Source: Paenibacillus thiaminolyticus (GTDB lineage Bacteria > Bacillota > Bacilli > Paenibacillales > Paenibacillaceae). Taken from it: a stretch of 64,000 nt of DNA. The stretch is taken from assembly GCF_007066085.1 (NCBI RefSeq), contig NZ_CP041405.1, forward strand, positions 3,197,001 to 3,261,000. The letters run 5' to 3'. Below the pieces are notes generated by a model. The model was given only the letters and a program-made list of their open reading frames with translations, was not told the DNA's origin and did not search any database. The translations under genes were made by a program, and so were the position numbers. Below are positions 1 through 8,936 of the stretch, one piece after another. Every line of letters starts with the position of its first letter. Within the stretch, counting starts at the first letter, position 1.

Positions 1-377
1 TCGATCTCTTCGTTGATGCTCGAATCCTTCTCAATATACGTATCGGAAGACGGAATGTACGCTTCCGGCTGATAATAATCGTAATAGCTGACGAAGTAGG
101 ATACAGCGTTGTTCGGGAAAAATTCCTGAAACTCGCTGCACAACTGGGCCGCCAACGTCTTGTTGTGGGCAATGACCAGCGTCGGCTTGTTCAACTTGGC
201 GATCGTCTGGGCAATCGTGAACGTCTTCCCCGTGCCCGTCGCTCCAAGCAGCGTCTGATGGCGCTTGCCCTCATGCACGCCCTCGACCAGCTTGTCGATC
301 GCTCCCGGCTGATCTCCCTGTGGCGCAAATTCCGATACCAGCTCAAACGGCTTCGTCAACACTTCCCATTCCGCCAT
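1..377 (-). CDS. uvrB: UvrABC excinuclease subunit B, N-terminal part
   Basis: Damage-recognition helicase subunit of nucleotide excision repair, which takes DNA over from UvrA and recruits UvrC. The reverse strand reads [17 protein letters not shown]..., followed by the Walker A motif GATGTGKT and the typical UvrB stretches [20 protein letters not shown] and [11 protein letters not shown]. Only about 125 residues lie in the window; the gene runs off the left edge, so it is partial here but not evidently broken. The chosen ATG (375-377) is the usual UvrB start, preceded by a modest purine-rich site. Identification is firm. Confidence 0.95.
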   Translation of the reverse strand, partial: MAEWEVLTKPFELVSEFAPQGDQPGAIDKLVEGVHEGKRHQTLLGATGTGKTFTIAQTIAKLNKPTLVIAHNKTLAAQLCSEFQEFFPNNAVSYFVSYYDYYQPEAYIPSSDTYIEKDSSINEEI

Positions 378-838
378 AGCTTCACCGCACTTTCTTCCAA
401 ATAATAATCGATATGCTCAACCCGTGAGCAAGAAGAAGCTTGCTGTCATGGGCTTCATGTTCCGCAGCTTGCCGCTTCGTTCCCGGAATAAGCCTTCCCG
501 AACGGGCCACATTTCCGCTCAGGCCCAATTCCAGCGGTTCTGTAGGTCTCCCGAACCAAATAACAGGCCAAAATCTGCGTAAATTGCCGCTCCCTAAACT
601 TTACCCGATAATGACCCGATAATAGGATCAGACAAGCAAGTGGAAAGAAGCGGGGTTCCGCCCACGAACGGCCTTCTCGCCCCCGCGAACTTCTATACGT
701 GAAAGAGTACACAACTCGCAAACATCGCCAATCGGCTGCCATATACAGCCACAAATAAGAATGTTTGTTCCCTTTCGATTATACTCTTTTCACGGTATGG
801 ATGCAAATGGGAAATGTTAAATGGGAGAGGATTACAGT
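378..838. other. Intergenic region between uvrB and motA
   Basis: These 461 bases separate divergent uvrB and motA and must hold both promoters. I could not find a convincing -35/-10 pair or a SigD site for motA. A reverse-strand open frame (455-754) has no ribosome-binding site and no recognisable sequence, so I regard it as non-coding. No repeat or strong hairpin was seen. Confidence 0.4.
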
Positions 839-1651
839 ATGGATAAAACAACAGTCATCGGGATTATCGCAGGATTAGCCGCGCTCATCGGCGGTTTCTT
901 GTGGGAAGGCGGAAATATTGGCGGCTTATGGGAAAAAACGGCAGCGCTCATCGTTATTGGCGGCACCATCGCCGCAGTCGTCGTCAGCTTCCCGGGCAAG
1001 CGGCTCCGCAGCATTCCCCAGGCGCTGAAGATGGCCTTCGCGCACCGCGCGCCTCAGCCTGAGAAGCTCATCGACGATATCGTGGCGTTGAGCACGGTAG
1101 CGCGCCGCGAAGGAATGCTGTCCCTGGAAGACACGGTGCAGCGGCACGAGAATGAATATTTGCGAAGCGGCATGATGATGGTCATCGACGGCACGGAACC
1201 CGAGCTGGTGAAGCAGATGCTTGAGCTCGAGATGGACGCAATCGCCGAGAAGCACGAAGGCTATGCCAAAATATTCGAAGCCGCCGGCGGCTTCGCTCCG
1301 ACGATGGGGATTCTCGGTACGGTCATGGGACTGATTCACGTCCTCGGCAGCCTGAACGATCCTTCCATGCTCGGACCTGCGATTGCCGTCGCCTTCACGG
1401 CGACCCTGTACGGCGTAGCGACCGCCAACGTCATCTATCTGCCTATCGCTAGCAAGATTAAAGAGCGCAGCGCAGACGACATCCGCATCATGGAGATGAT
1501 GGAGTACGGCATTCTCGCCGTTCAGGCAGGTGAGAACCCGCAGATCGTGCGCAAAAAGCTGAGCTCCTTCCTGCTTGCCGAGGATGCGTTCGAGTCGCTC
1601 AAGGCGGATCCGTTGATGAAGCGGGGGATGATCCATGAGACGCAGAAGTAG
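839..1651 (+). CDS. motA: Flagellar motor stator protein MotA
   Basis: Stator subunit of the flagellar motor; four MotA and membrane segments of MotB form the ion channel that drives rotation. The 270-residue protein starts MDKTTVIGIIAGLAAL, very close to the Bacillus MotA start, has two N-terminal and two C-terminal membrane segments, and carries the conserved third/fourth-helix region GGFAPTMGILGTVMGL ... LYGVATANVIYLPIA. I chose the ATG at 839, which follows GGGAGAGG at 823-830 with good spacing, over an upstream ATG at 821 that overlaps this site. It overlaps motB by 17 bases, so the two are cotranscribed. Whether protons or sodium drive it cannot be settled from the sequence. Confidence 0.95.
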   Translation: MDKTTVIGIIAGLAALIGGFLWEGGNIGGLWEKTAALIVIGGTIAAVVVSFPGKRLRSIPQALKMAFAHRAPQPEKLIDDIVALSTVARREGMLSLEDTVQRHENEYLRSGMMMVIDGTEPELVKQMLELEMDAIAEKHEGYAKIFEAAGGFAPTMGILGTVMGLIHVLGSLNDPSMLGPAIAVAFTATLYGVATANVIYLPIASKIKERSADDIRIMEMMEYGILAVQAGENPQIVRKKLSSFLLAEDAFESLKADPLMKRGMIHETQK

Positions 1652-2450
1652 ACAACGGGCCCAGGAAGCCGCCAACCATGAACGTTGGCTTATCACCTAT
1701 GCCGATTTGATTACGCTGCTGCTCATTTTTTTCGTTATTATGTACGCCATGAGCCAGGTAGACGCCGTCAAGTACCACTCGCTGTCCGAGACGCTCCAGC
1801 AATCGTTCAAGAGCGGCAACACTCCGATGGACCAAGGCGCGGGCATCCTGGACGGAGCCTACACGAAGCCCGGCCAGACAGGAGCGCTGAAGACCGCCGA
1901 GGACGGGGGCTCCGGAGAAGTCGAGGAAGAGAAACCGGTCGCCATCGGCGTACTGACCGACAAGGACTTGGCGTTCCGCAAGCAGGAAGAACAGCTGAAG
2001 AACTTCATGGGAGTGATTCAGGAGTACATCAACGACAACGATCTGGGCGGCCAGATCGAAGTGACGGATATCCCCAAAGGGATCTCGATTCGGCTCAGCG
2101 ACCGGCTGCTATTCGATTTGAGCCGTGCCGAGCTGAAGGACAAAGCCTTGCCGACCCTGGACAAGCTGGCTACCCTGCTGCCGCAGCTGGACACGATGGT
2201 CAGCATCGAAGGGCATACGGACAATCTCCCGTTCGCTTCCGGCGGACGCTACAAGGACAATTGGGAGCTGTCCGCAGCCCGGGCCCTGTCCGTTCTCCGC
2301 TTCTTCGTCGACGACAAGAAGCTGGACGCCGACCAGTTCCAGATCGCCGGCTATGGCGAGACGCGGCCGGTTGTGGATAATGACACGGAAGAGCACCGCC
2401 AACAGAATCGGCGGGTGGAGATTATCGTGCTGCGCAGCATGGTGCAGTAG
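1635..2450 (+). CDS. motB: Flagellar motor stator protein MotB
   Basis: Peptidoglycan-anchored stator partner of MotA. The 271-residue protein has a basic N terminus and one membrane helix with the essential ion-binding aspartate (D24 in TYADLITLLL). A linker and plug region follow, then a C-terminal OmpA-like peptidoglycan-binding domain (about 115-265) with the motif IEGHTDNLPF and the NxxLSxxRA-type stretch NWELSAARALSV. It overlaps the end of motA, the usual translationally coupled arrangement, and is followed by a clear rho-independent terminator. The sequence near D24 also resembles MotS-type stators, so the coupling ion is open. Confidence 0.95.
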   Translation: MRRRSRQRAQEAANHERWLITYADLITLLLIFFVIMYAMSQVDAVKYHSLSETLQQSFKSGNTPMDQGAGILDGAYTKPGQTGALKTAEDGGSGEVEEEKPVAIGVLTDKDLAFRKQEEQLKNFMGVIQEYINDNDLGGQIEVTDIPKGISIRLSDRLLFDLSRAELKDKALPTLDKLATLLPQLDTMVSIEGHTDNLPFASGGRYKDNWELSAARALSVLRFFVDDKKLDADQFQIAGYGETRPVVDNDTEEHRQQNRRVEIIVLRSMVQ

Positions 2451-2471
2451 ACTATCCCCATTACCCACCGT

Positions 2472-2610
2472 TTATACACATCCTGGAGGGGAGTTATCCC
2501 CTCCTTTTTTTATTTACTAACAAGTTATCCACATAAAAAGACTGTCAATGACGATGCTTATCCCGAATACCCACAGGATATCCACAACCTAGACACCCAT
2601 CTGTGCACAA
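2472..2610 (+). promoter_or_regulatory. Cluster of DnaA-box-like sites
   Basis: Two perfect matches to the DnaA-box consensus TTATNCACA lie in the same orientation at 2472-2480 (ttatacaca) and 2525-2533 (ttatccaca). Looser relatives lie at 2567-2575 (atacccaca), 2578-2586 (atatccaca) and 2602-2610 (reverse orientation, tgtgcacaa). The stretch is gene-free between two converging terminators. Neither dnaA nor dnaN is near and no AT-rich unwinding element is evident, so an origin is unlikely; a DnaA-titration or reactivation site is possible. Function is inference. Confidence 0.4.
2485..2511 (+). terminator. Rho-independent terminator of motAB
   Basis: A perfect 8-bp stem (ggagggga / tcccctcc) with a 4-base loop at 2485-2504 is followed directly by seven T residues. 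It lies 34 bases after the motB stop codon. Confidence 0.9.
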
Positions 2611-2640
2611 CGAAAAACATCAATAGAGAACGACAAATAA

Positions 2641-2676
2641 AAGCTCCCGCCTGCGCCTGAGCACAGGAGGGAGCTT
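2641..2676 (-). terminator. Rho-independent terminator of the minJ-like gene
   Basis: Inverted repeat aagctccc / gggagctt with an inner cctg/cagg extension. On the reverse strand it is followed by TTTATTT. It lies about 30 bases after the stop codon of the PDZ membrane protein gene. Confidence 0.8.
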
Positions 2677-2708
2677 CTCGCTTTTCTTCTATCCACGATG
2701 TCGCACCA

Positions 2709-4067
2709 TTATGTCGCTGAAGTATCTACCGGCTTCGCCTCCGGGGCATCCGCCGCGCCTAAGCCCGGCTGTTCCGCTCCTGGCTCCGGTTCCGGACGGC
2801 CTAGCATCGTCTTCAGCTTCGTCCAAGGCATCCTCAGCAGCGCGAACAGCGACGGCTGACGCGTCACGGCGACGAAGGCGACGCGATCGTCCGGCGCGAG
2901 CAGGACGCCGAGCTGATGATGCTCGCCGGCATAGAGCGCGCGCTGCAGGAAGCGCACCTCGCCGTCCCGGTTATATACCTCCAGCTTGCAGAACGCGGCA
3001 TTGGCGCGCAGCCCCTGATGCAGCTGCTCCTTCGTGCGCACCGGGACGCCGTTCACCTTGGCGATGACTTCGCCAATCCGAATGCCGAGCGCTTCCGCCG
3101 GACTTCCCGGCAGCACCGCCAGCACACGCAGCCCGAGCGGATCATGCGTGAAGACCGGGCTGCGCTCGTTCTCCTCGCGGCGGCTGAGCCAGATGAGCGC
3201 TTCATGCAGCCCAAGCGCCGCGATCGCCGCCAGCGGGACAAGCGGCGGCCACCAGGAAGCCGCCAGCCCGAGCGTAAGCAGAATCGCCGCATAGGCGAAC
3301 AAGCGCGAGGCGCTGACCGCGGCCTTCTCCTGCGGCAGACGGGTGTAGGTCAGCTCGGAGAAGCCGATGACGACCGGGAACGCGATCAGCGTCCAGCCGT
3401 GCTCCCACCCCGTGCCCAGGAGCGGCGTCCACGGAAGCGGCGTTCCCGTCGTCACCGACGGAAAGAGCAGCAGCAGCGGAAGCGGCCACAGGCTCTGCAT
3501 CTGATAGGCGCCGACAATCCGGCCCCGCTTGCTCTCCATGAACAACGGGCCGGCCATGCGCGCGGACTGCTTGCGGATAAGCCAGGCCTCCGCCGCGTGC
3601 AGCAGCGCCACCAGGATGAGCAGCCCCGCCGCATCCATCTCCCGGATAGCGGCCACGAACGGCGCGAGGAAGCCTTCCGGCGCCCAGGCCGGGGCGAACG
3701 TGTTCAGCGCGAACTGCGCCAGCGCGAGCACGCCCCCCGAATAAGCAAGACATAAGAACCGGACGCGGAATAATAAGAGCAGCAGCGCGACCGTCCAGAG
3801 CGCGATTATCGCTTCCGACGTGAAGGAGATGCCCAGGCCGATCGCCGCGGCCGAGACGGCGAGGCCCGCCAGCAGCCCGCCCAGCCAGGCATGCCACGTA
3901 TGCTCGATCCAGCTATGCATCTTCACCGCGAACAGCCTTCGCTCGAGCAGCATCTGTCTGCGATAGATGAGTGCAATCAATAGAATGGATACCCAATAAA
4001 AAGGCGACAGCAGCCACTGAAGCAGCGCTTCCGCCAAATGAACGCCAATTTCCGTAAGGAGGTCCAC
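2709..4067 (-). CDS. minJ: PDZ-domain polytopic membrane protein, MinJ-like
   Basis: About 452 residues: an N-terminal region of about eight hydrophobic segments (first one LLQWLLSPFYWVSILLIALI), then a C-terminal PDZ domain (HDPLGLRVLAVLPGSPAEAL...IGEVIAKVNGVPV). This is the architecture of MinJ, the Bacillus membrane adaptor that bridges DivIVA and MinCD and affects division-site choice and swarming. It sits next to ctpB and ftsEX as minJ does in Bacillus, but no swrA gene lies between. I chose the GTG at 4067, preceded by AAAGGGG with good spacing; an ATG at 4166 would add 33 residues with no ribosome-binding site. Membrane/PDZ architecture is seen; the MinJ role is inferred from synteny. 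Confidence 0.75.
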   Translation of the reverse strand: MDLLTEIGVHLAEALLQWLLSPFYWVSILLIALIYRRQMLLERRLFAVKMHSWIEHTWHAWLGGLLAGLAVSAAAIGLGISFTSEAIIALWTVALLLLLFRVRFLCLAYSGGVLALAQFALNTFAPAWAPEGFLAPFVAAIREMDAAGLLILVALLHAAEAWLIRKQSARMAGPLFMESKRGRIVGAYQMQSLWPLPLLLLFPSVTTGTPLPWTPLLGTGWEHGWTLIAFPVVIGFSELTYTRLPQEKAAVSASRLFAYAAILLTLGLAASWWPPLVPLAAIAALGLHEALIWLSRREENERSPVFTHDPLGLRVLAVLPGSPAEALGIRIGEVIAKVNGVPVRTKEQLHQGLRANAAFCKLEVYNRDGEVRFLQRALYAGEHHQLGVLLAPDDRVAFVAVTRQPSLFALLRMPWTKLKTMLGRPEPEPGAEQPGLGAADAPEAKPVDTSAT

Positions 4068-4202
4068 TTCATTCACCCCTTTCGAATATGCGACTTGCCA
4101 TGTCACAAGCAGAGACGCGGTCCCGCTCCAAGCGAGGACAGCGCTGCTGCGGGGAATCGAAGCCACGTATAGCTCAATCTCATACTTTTCCGTATACCTG
4201 AA

Positions 4203-4245
4203 AAAAGGAAGGCCGGCAAGTTCAAGCTTGCGACCTTCCTTTCCC
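4203..4245 (-). terminator. Rho-independent terminator after ctpB
   Basis: Imperfect hairpin aaggaaggccggcaag / cttgcgaccttcctt with a short bulge. On the reverse strand it is followed by six T residues. It separates ctpB from the minJ-like gene. Confidence 0.8.
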
Positions 4246-4258
4246 TATTCGACGGCGG

Positions 4259-5698
4259 TTAGCGAATTTCCTGCTTCACCGTTTCTACCGCTTTTTTCAA
4301 TTGCGCATCATTCTTCGGATCACGCATCGCCTTCAAAATATCGGCTTCCAGCTTCTCCGCCGTCTTCGCGTCCGCCTGGCCGTTCGCGCTCAATCCAGCG
4401 GCGCTCTGGAACGACTTCAGAGCGGCTTCGGTCTCCTTGGAGAAATAGCCGTCCGTCCGGCCCGGCTTATAACCGAGACCATCCAGCATAAGCTGCATAT
4501 TTTTCACGTCCGCATCGTTCATATCGAACTTGAGCACTTTGTCCTTCGGAATCGGCGCGACGCTGTAATAGTCCGGCTGATGAACAACAATATCCGGTTC
4601 GATGCCTTTTTCATGAATCCAATTGCCGTCCGGAGTGAGCCACTTCGCGATCGTAATCTTGATCAGCCCGCCGTCGCCCGAATCATAACTCGTCTGCACC
4701 GTTCCTTTGCCGAAGGTATGCTCGCCGACCAGCTTCGCTCCGGCGGATTCCTTCAACGCGCTCGCCATAATCTCGGATGCGCTCGCGCTGCCCTTGTTGG
4801 TCAGCACCGCGATCGGATACGGCTTCACGGCGGTGGAAGTTCCTTGGGAGTTGTACTTGTCGCGCTCCTTATTGCGGTTCTCCACCTGCACGATCGTCTT
4901 GCCCTTCGGAACGAACTGCTCCGTCATCTTCTGCACGATATCGAGCACCCCGCCCGGGTTGCTGCGCACGTCGATGACAAGGCCCTTCATGCCCTGCTTC
5001 TCCAGCTTCTCGAGTTCTTCCTTGAAGCGCTCGAACGTGTTCATCGAGAACTGGCGTACCTCGATATATCCAATCTTGTCATCCAGCATCTTCGGATAGA
5101 CCGTCTCGAAGTCCACCTCGTCGCGGACGACCGTCAGCTCAATCGGATCGGATTGGCCGGCGCGCTTGATCGTGATTTTCGCCTTGGTGCCTTTCGGGCC
5201 GCGAATCTTCTCCACGGCTTCATTCAGCGTCTTGCCTGCCAGGCTCTCGCCGTTGACAGAAAGAAGCACATCCTTCGGCTTCACGCCCGCCTTCTCCGCA
5301 GGCGAGCCCTTGATCGGGGATACGACCGTGACCTCGCCATTCTCCATCGTCACTTCCGCGCCGATGCCCGTAAAGGCGCCTTCGATGCTGTGATTGAATT
5401 GTTCGGCTTCCTCCGCCTCCATATAAGAGGAGTAAGGATCCTGCAGTGCCGAGATCATGCCATGTACAGCCCCGTTCACAATCTTCTCGCGTTCTACCGG
5501 GGTTACATACTTATTTTCAATAATGCCGAGAGCGGAATTGATCTTCTGCATCTCCTGTGGGGACAAGCCTTTGCCTGTGGCCGCCGCTTGTCCTCCGCTG
5601 GCCAGAGTGGGCAAATCCACCGCAGCCAGCGTCACCACGCTGCTCGCCAGCACTGCCGCCCCTACAAGTAAGGCGACCGTCCGTCCTTTGAACGACAT
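4259..5698 (-). CDS. ctpB: S41 carboxy-terminal processing protease, CtpB-like
   Basis: Secreted or membrane-anchored serine protease; in Bacillus, CtpB cleaves SpoIVFA to trigger sigma-K activation. The 479-residue protein has an N-terminal signal or anchor (about 1-28), a PDZ domain (about 105-190, GAFTGIGAEV...GSPAEKAGVKPKDVLLSVNG) and an S41 catalytic domain. The likely Ser-Lys-Gln catalytic set is S306 in GSASASE, K331 in FGKG and Q335. A C-terminal peptidoglycan-binding repeat follows (about 398-455). Spacing of serine, lysine and glutamine matches the CtpB family. It lies downstream of the M23 gene and ftsEX on the same strand. Start ATG follows an AGGCGGTG site. Confidence 0.9.
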   Translation of the reverse strand: MSFKGRTVALLVGAAVLASSVVTLAAVDLPTLASGGQAAATGKGLSPQEMQKINSALGIIENKYVTPVEREKIVNGAVHGMISALQDPYSSYMEAEEAEQFNHSIEGAFTGIGAEVTMENGEVTVVSPIKGSPAEKAGVKPKDVLLSVNGESLAGKTLNEAVEKIRGPKGTKAKITIKRAGQSDPIELTVVRDEVDFETVYPKMLDDKIGYIEVRQFSMNTFERFKEELEKLEKQGMKGLVIDVRSNPGGVLDIVQKMTEQFVPKGKTIVQVENRNKERDKYNSQGTSTAVKPYPIAVLTNKGSASASEIMASALKESAGAKLVGEHTFGKGTVQTSYDSGDGGLIKITIAKWLTPDGNWIHEKGIEPDIVVHQPDYYSVAPIPKDKVLKFDMNDADVKNMQLMLDGLGYKPGRTDGYFSKETEAALKSFQSAAGLSANGQADAKTAEKLEADILKAMRDPKNDAQLKKAVETVKQEIR

Positions 5699-5770
5699 TG
5701 AATCACCGCCTTTGTCTTGTCCATATGCGCATGCTTAGGTCTTTACTAGTATATGCCATTGCAGTGCATT

Positions 5771-7006
5771 TTATTTGAGATAAGTGTCCGGATTCACCTG
5801 TTCGCCATTCAGCCGCACCTCGAAATGAAGGTGGTTGCCCGTCGCGCGGCCGGTCTGGCCCACTTCCGCGATTTTGTCGCCACGCTTGACGATATCGCCC
5901 TTCTGAACCTTGATGCCGCCCGGGCGAATATGGCCATACAGCGTCCAGAGCCCGTTACCGTGATCAATTATAACACAATTGCCATATCCCCCATACCACT
6001 CGGCTACGATAACCGCTCCGTCCTCGGCCGCATAGATTGCCGTCCCGCCCGGGGTCGCCATGTCAATGCCGCTGTGGAACGCGCTTTTGGCGCCGGTGAT
6101 CGGATCCGTGCGGTAACCGAACGGCGAAGAAATGTAGTAGTCAGCCTGCAGCGGCAGACCGAGCTTGCCGCCGGAGTACGTATATACTTTCCGCGACGTT
6201 TGGCCCGTCTTTCGCTGCTGGCGCTGCGCATTCAGCTCATTCTTTTTGCGAATCAGCTCGGCGCGCTGCTTGGCGAATTCCATCAGAAGACGCTCCTGCT
6301 CTTCGCTTATGCCGTGATTGTCTTCCGCCTCTTTCTCGTAGCTGGCGATCATGACCTTCTTCTCTTTTTCCTTCAGCTGCAAGTTCTTCTTCGCTTCATC
6401 CAGCTTGGCGTACAGCAGCTTGACCCGCTTCAGCTCCGTCTCGATCTCCTGCTTCTTGACGACGGCCAGCTCCTTGTCGCGCTTATGCTCGGTCAATATT
6501 TCCTTGTCCCGCGAAGCGATCGTCTGCATCGAATCGAGCCGATCGACGAAGTCGGAGAAGCTTGTGGCGCTGAACAAGACATCGATATAAGAGACGGCGC
6601 CGTTCGTATACATCAGCTGCACGCGCGAATCGAGCAGCTTCTCCCGTTCGGCAATCCGGTGCTTGATATCCTCCAGTTCTTGGGCCGCCTCCTCCAGATT
6701 CGCCTCCGTCTGGTCGATTTCGAGCGTCAGATCGAGCATTTCCTTCGTCTTCTTCTCGATCTCGCCGACAACATAATTCAGATCCTTGGTCGTTTTCTTA
6801 ATCAGCTTCTCGGCCTGCGCTTTCTGGGCATCGGCCTCCTGCTGCTTCTGCTCCGCTTCCTGCATCTGCCGCTGCAGGTCCTGAAGCTGCTTGTTCACTT
6901 TATCCAGCTCCGACGCTTCCCCAACCGTCGGCGGCACGAGTGTTAATAGAAGAGCGCCCCCTGCTATCAGGGCAATCCATTTCTTCTTCCATCCTTGCTT
7001 CGTCAA
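5771..7006 (-). CDS. Coiled-coil M23 metallopeptidase, EnvC/CwlO-like partner of FtsEX
   Basis: Secreted murein hydrolase or hydrolase activator of about 411 residues. It has an N-terminal signal peptide, a long charged coiled coil (about 30-270, rich in Glu, Lys and Gln), then a C-terminal M23/LytM domain. This domain contains the zinc-site motifs FHSGIDMATP (HxxxD) and HLHFEV (HxH), so it looks catalytically competent. Placement directly after ftsX fits the known theme that FtsEX drives a periplasmic or extracellular coiled-coil hydrolase (EnvC in enterics, CwlO in Bacillus). I chose the TTG at 7006, seven bases after AAGGAGG; a GTG at 7009 is the alternative. The partnership with FtsEX is inferred. 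Confidence 0.88.
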   Translation of the reverse strand: MTKQGWKKKWIALIAGGALLLTLVPPTVGEASELDKVNKQLQDLQRQMQEAEQKQQEADAQKAQAEKLIKKTTKDLNYVVGEIEKKTKEMLDLTLEIDQTEANLEEAAQELEDIKHRIAEREKLLDSRVQLMYTNGAVSYIDVLFSATSFSDFVDRLDSMQTIASRDKEILTEHKRDKELAVVKKQEIETELKRVKLLYAKLDEAKKNLQLKEKEKKVMIASYEKEAEDNHGISEEQERLLMEFAKQRAELIRKKNELNAQRQQRKTGQTSRKVYTYSGGKLGLPLQADYYISSPFGYRTDPITGAKSAFHSGIDMATPGGTAIYAAEDGAVIVAEWYGGYGNCVIIDHGNGLWTLYGHIRPGGIKVQKGDIVKRGDKIAEVGQTGRATGNHLHFEVRLNGEQVNPDTYLK

Positions 7007-7070
7007 CACGGCTCCTCCTTACCTGGTCATCTGGTGCATCTGCATCGAGTGTCCTATTTTGAAAAAAGGA

Positions 7071-7982
7071 TTATACCTTCAAGAACTTCCGTATCGAAAT
7101 CGTGCTCCCCCATACGCCGATGACGACGCCGAGGCCAAGCAGCGTTCCGCCCACGAGCAGCCAAATATCCGCCAGGGGAACCAGCTTAATAATCATCAGT
7201 CCGAACTCAAAATGCGTGGTCAGCTGCTGATACCCGTAGAATAGCAATGCGATGGTCACCACCGAGCCAATGATGCCGAGCAGGGCTCCTTCGACGAAGA
7301 ACGGTCCGCGAATGAATGAATTCGTCGCGCCGACCAGCTTCATAATGCCGATCTCGCGCTGGCGCGCCATAATCGTCACCTTAATCGTATTCGAAATGAG
7401 GAACATCGCCGTAACGGCCAGCCCGGCAACGACAAGCAGCCCGAAGTTGCGGATGGTCGAGGTGACTTTGAACAGCGTCTCGACGGTGCCCTTGCCGTAC
7501 TGCACCTTCCAGATCGGCTTGGCGCTGTTCGTCTCGTTCAGCATTGTGATTTTTTTGGCGACGATCGGCACATGATCCGGCTCGTACACATCAACCGTGA
7601 AGGAATCCGGCAGCGGATTGGTCTCGTCGTTGTACCCGGCGAGCAGTTCCTTGCCGTCTTCGCCCATTTGCTGCTCCAGCAGCTTCATTCCTTCCTTCTT
7701 CGAGATGAAGACGACCTTGCTGACCTCGGACATATTGCCGATATCGGTCTCCAGCAGCTTCGTCTCCTCCGGCGTCACATCCAGTTGAAGGAAGACCCGA
7801 ATCTGCACTTGATTATCAATATTGTTCGTAATCTCATTGACGTTGATGGACAATACCATGAATACACCGAGAATGAACAGAGAGATTACGATCGAACTTA
7901 CGGAGGCGAATGACATCCATCCGTTGCGGAATAAGCTCTTGCTGCCTTCTCTCAGATGGCGGGCCAACGTATTAAAAGTCAT
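7071..7982 (-). CDS. ftsX: Cell-division ABC transporter permease FtsX
   Basis: Membrane half of the FtsEX complex, which turns ATP hydrolysis into activation of a cell-wall hydrolase. The 303-residue protein starts [23 protein letters not shown]. One membrane helix is followed by a large extracellular loop (about 60-165) and three C-terminal helices, the standard FtsX layout. The start overlaps the last 11 bases of ftsE, so the two are translationally coupled. A longer frame reaching 8090 overlaps ftsE with unrelated sequence and is not the start. Confidence 0.95.
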   Translation of the reverse strand: MTFNTLARHLREGSKSLFRNGWMSFASVSSIVISLFILGVFMVLSINVNEITNNIDNQVQIRVFLQLDVTPEETKLLETDIGNMSEVSKVVFISKKEGMKLLEQQMGEDGKELLAGYNDETNPLPDSFTVDVYEPDHVPIVAKKITMLNETNSAKPIWKVQYGKGTVETLFKVTSTIRNFGLLVVAGLAVTAMFLISNTIKVTIMARQREIGIMKLVGATNSFIRGPFFVEGALLGIIGSVVTIALLFYGYQQLTTHFEFGLMIIKLVPLADIWLLVGGTLLGLGVVIGVWGSTISIRKFLKV

Positions 7983-8658
7983 ATCCGTATTCCCCCCGTA
8001 CCTCATCCCGCACGATATGTCCGTGCTCAATCGCGATAACCCGCTGACGCATGGCATTGACGATGTCCTTGTTGTGCGTCGCCATGACAATGGTCGTTCC
8101 GCGGTAATTGATTTCCTCCAGCAGCTTCATAATGCCCCAAGAGTTCTCGGGGTCGAGGTTGCCGGTCGGCTCGTCCGCGACGATAACCGAAGGATTGTTC
8201 ACAATCGCCCGGGCGATTGCAATTCGCTGCTGCTCCCCCCCAGACAATTGGGCAGGCAGACTCGATGCCTTATGCTTCAAGCCGACCAGCTCGAGCACCT
8301 CAGGCACCCGGCGCTTAATGACCTTCGGCGGAGCCTCGATGACTTCCATTGCGAAGGCTACATTTTCATAAGCGGTAAGCTTGGGCAGCAGACGGAAATC
8401 CTGGAACACAACGCCGATATTGCGCCGCACGAACGGAATCTTGCGCTGCTTCAGCTTCCCGATATTGAACCCGCTGACGACAATCTGTCCTTTCGTCGGA
8501 ATTTCCTCTCTGTATATCAGCTTCATAAAGGTTGATTTCCCCGCTCCGGAAGGACCAACCACATAGACGAACTCATCCTTGTCAATTCGGACAGAGACCC
8601 CGCGCAATGCATGCGACCCGTCCTGGTATGTCTTCCACACATCCTGCATTTCTATCAA
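7972..8658 (-). CDS. ftsE: Cell-division ATP-binding protein FtsE
   Basis: Cytoplasmic ATPase of the FtsEX complex. The 228-residue protein has Walker A (GPSGAGKS), Q-loop, the signature [14 protein letters not shown] and Walker B ([14 protein letters not shown]), and the typical FtsE start [11 protein letters not shown]. The start codon is TTG (8658) after AGGGTGTGA. It is first in the run ftsE-ftsX-M23-ctpB, so the promoter must lie in 8659-8936; I did not find a convincing one. Confidence 0.95.
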   Translation of the reverse strand: MIEMQDVWKTYQDGSHALRGVSVRIDKDEFVYVVGPSGAGKSTFMKLIYREEIPTKGQIVVSGFNIGKLKQRKIPFVRRNIGVVFQDFRLLPKLTAYENVAFAMEVIEAPPKVIKRRVPEVLELVGLKHKASSLPAQLSGGEQQRIAIARAIVNNPSVIVADEPTGNLDPENSWGIMKLLEEINYRGTTIVMATHNKDIVNAMRQRVIAIEHGHIVRDEVRGEYGYDF

Positions 8659-8936
8659 ATCATCACACCCTACGTTATAAAAGATTAGCCTCTACATATT
8701 CGACACCCGCACGCCAATTCCTCTAAGAACAAGCGAAATTCAACATCTTTTTCCGGCCTGCACGAGGCTCGATATTACGCATCATGCGGAAAATGTCGAT
8801 TCGAACCATAGGTCAACCCTACAAGGGGAAGGCCATTTTTCCTGACCACCCTCCTTATGTTACAATCTCCATACTTGCATTAGCGGGTCAACTAGCCAAG
8901 GAAGCAACGACAACGAGAAAGGAAGGGTTGATTCGA

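Noticed and set aside
455..754. 99-codon reverse frame between uvrB and motA
   Set aside because: No ribosome-binding site and no family; most likely chance.
2472..2610. Replication origin
   Set aside because: DnaA-like boxes are present, but no dnaA/dnaN, no AT-rich unwinding element and no expected neighbours.
4301..5671. 456-codon open frame opposite ctpB
   Set aside because: Antisense to a gene with full protease motifs; its own product is Arg/Leu/His-rich and matches nothing, an effect of GC-rich codon use.
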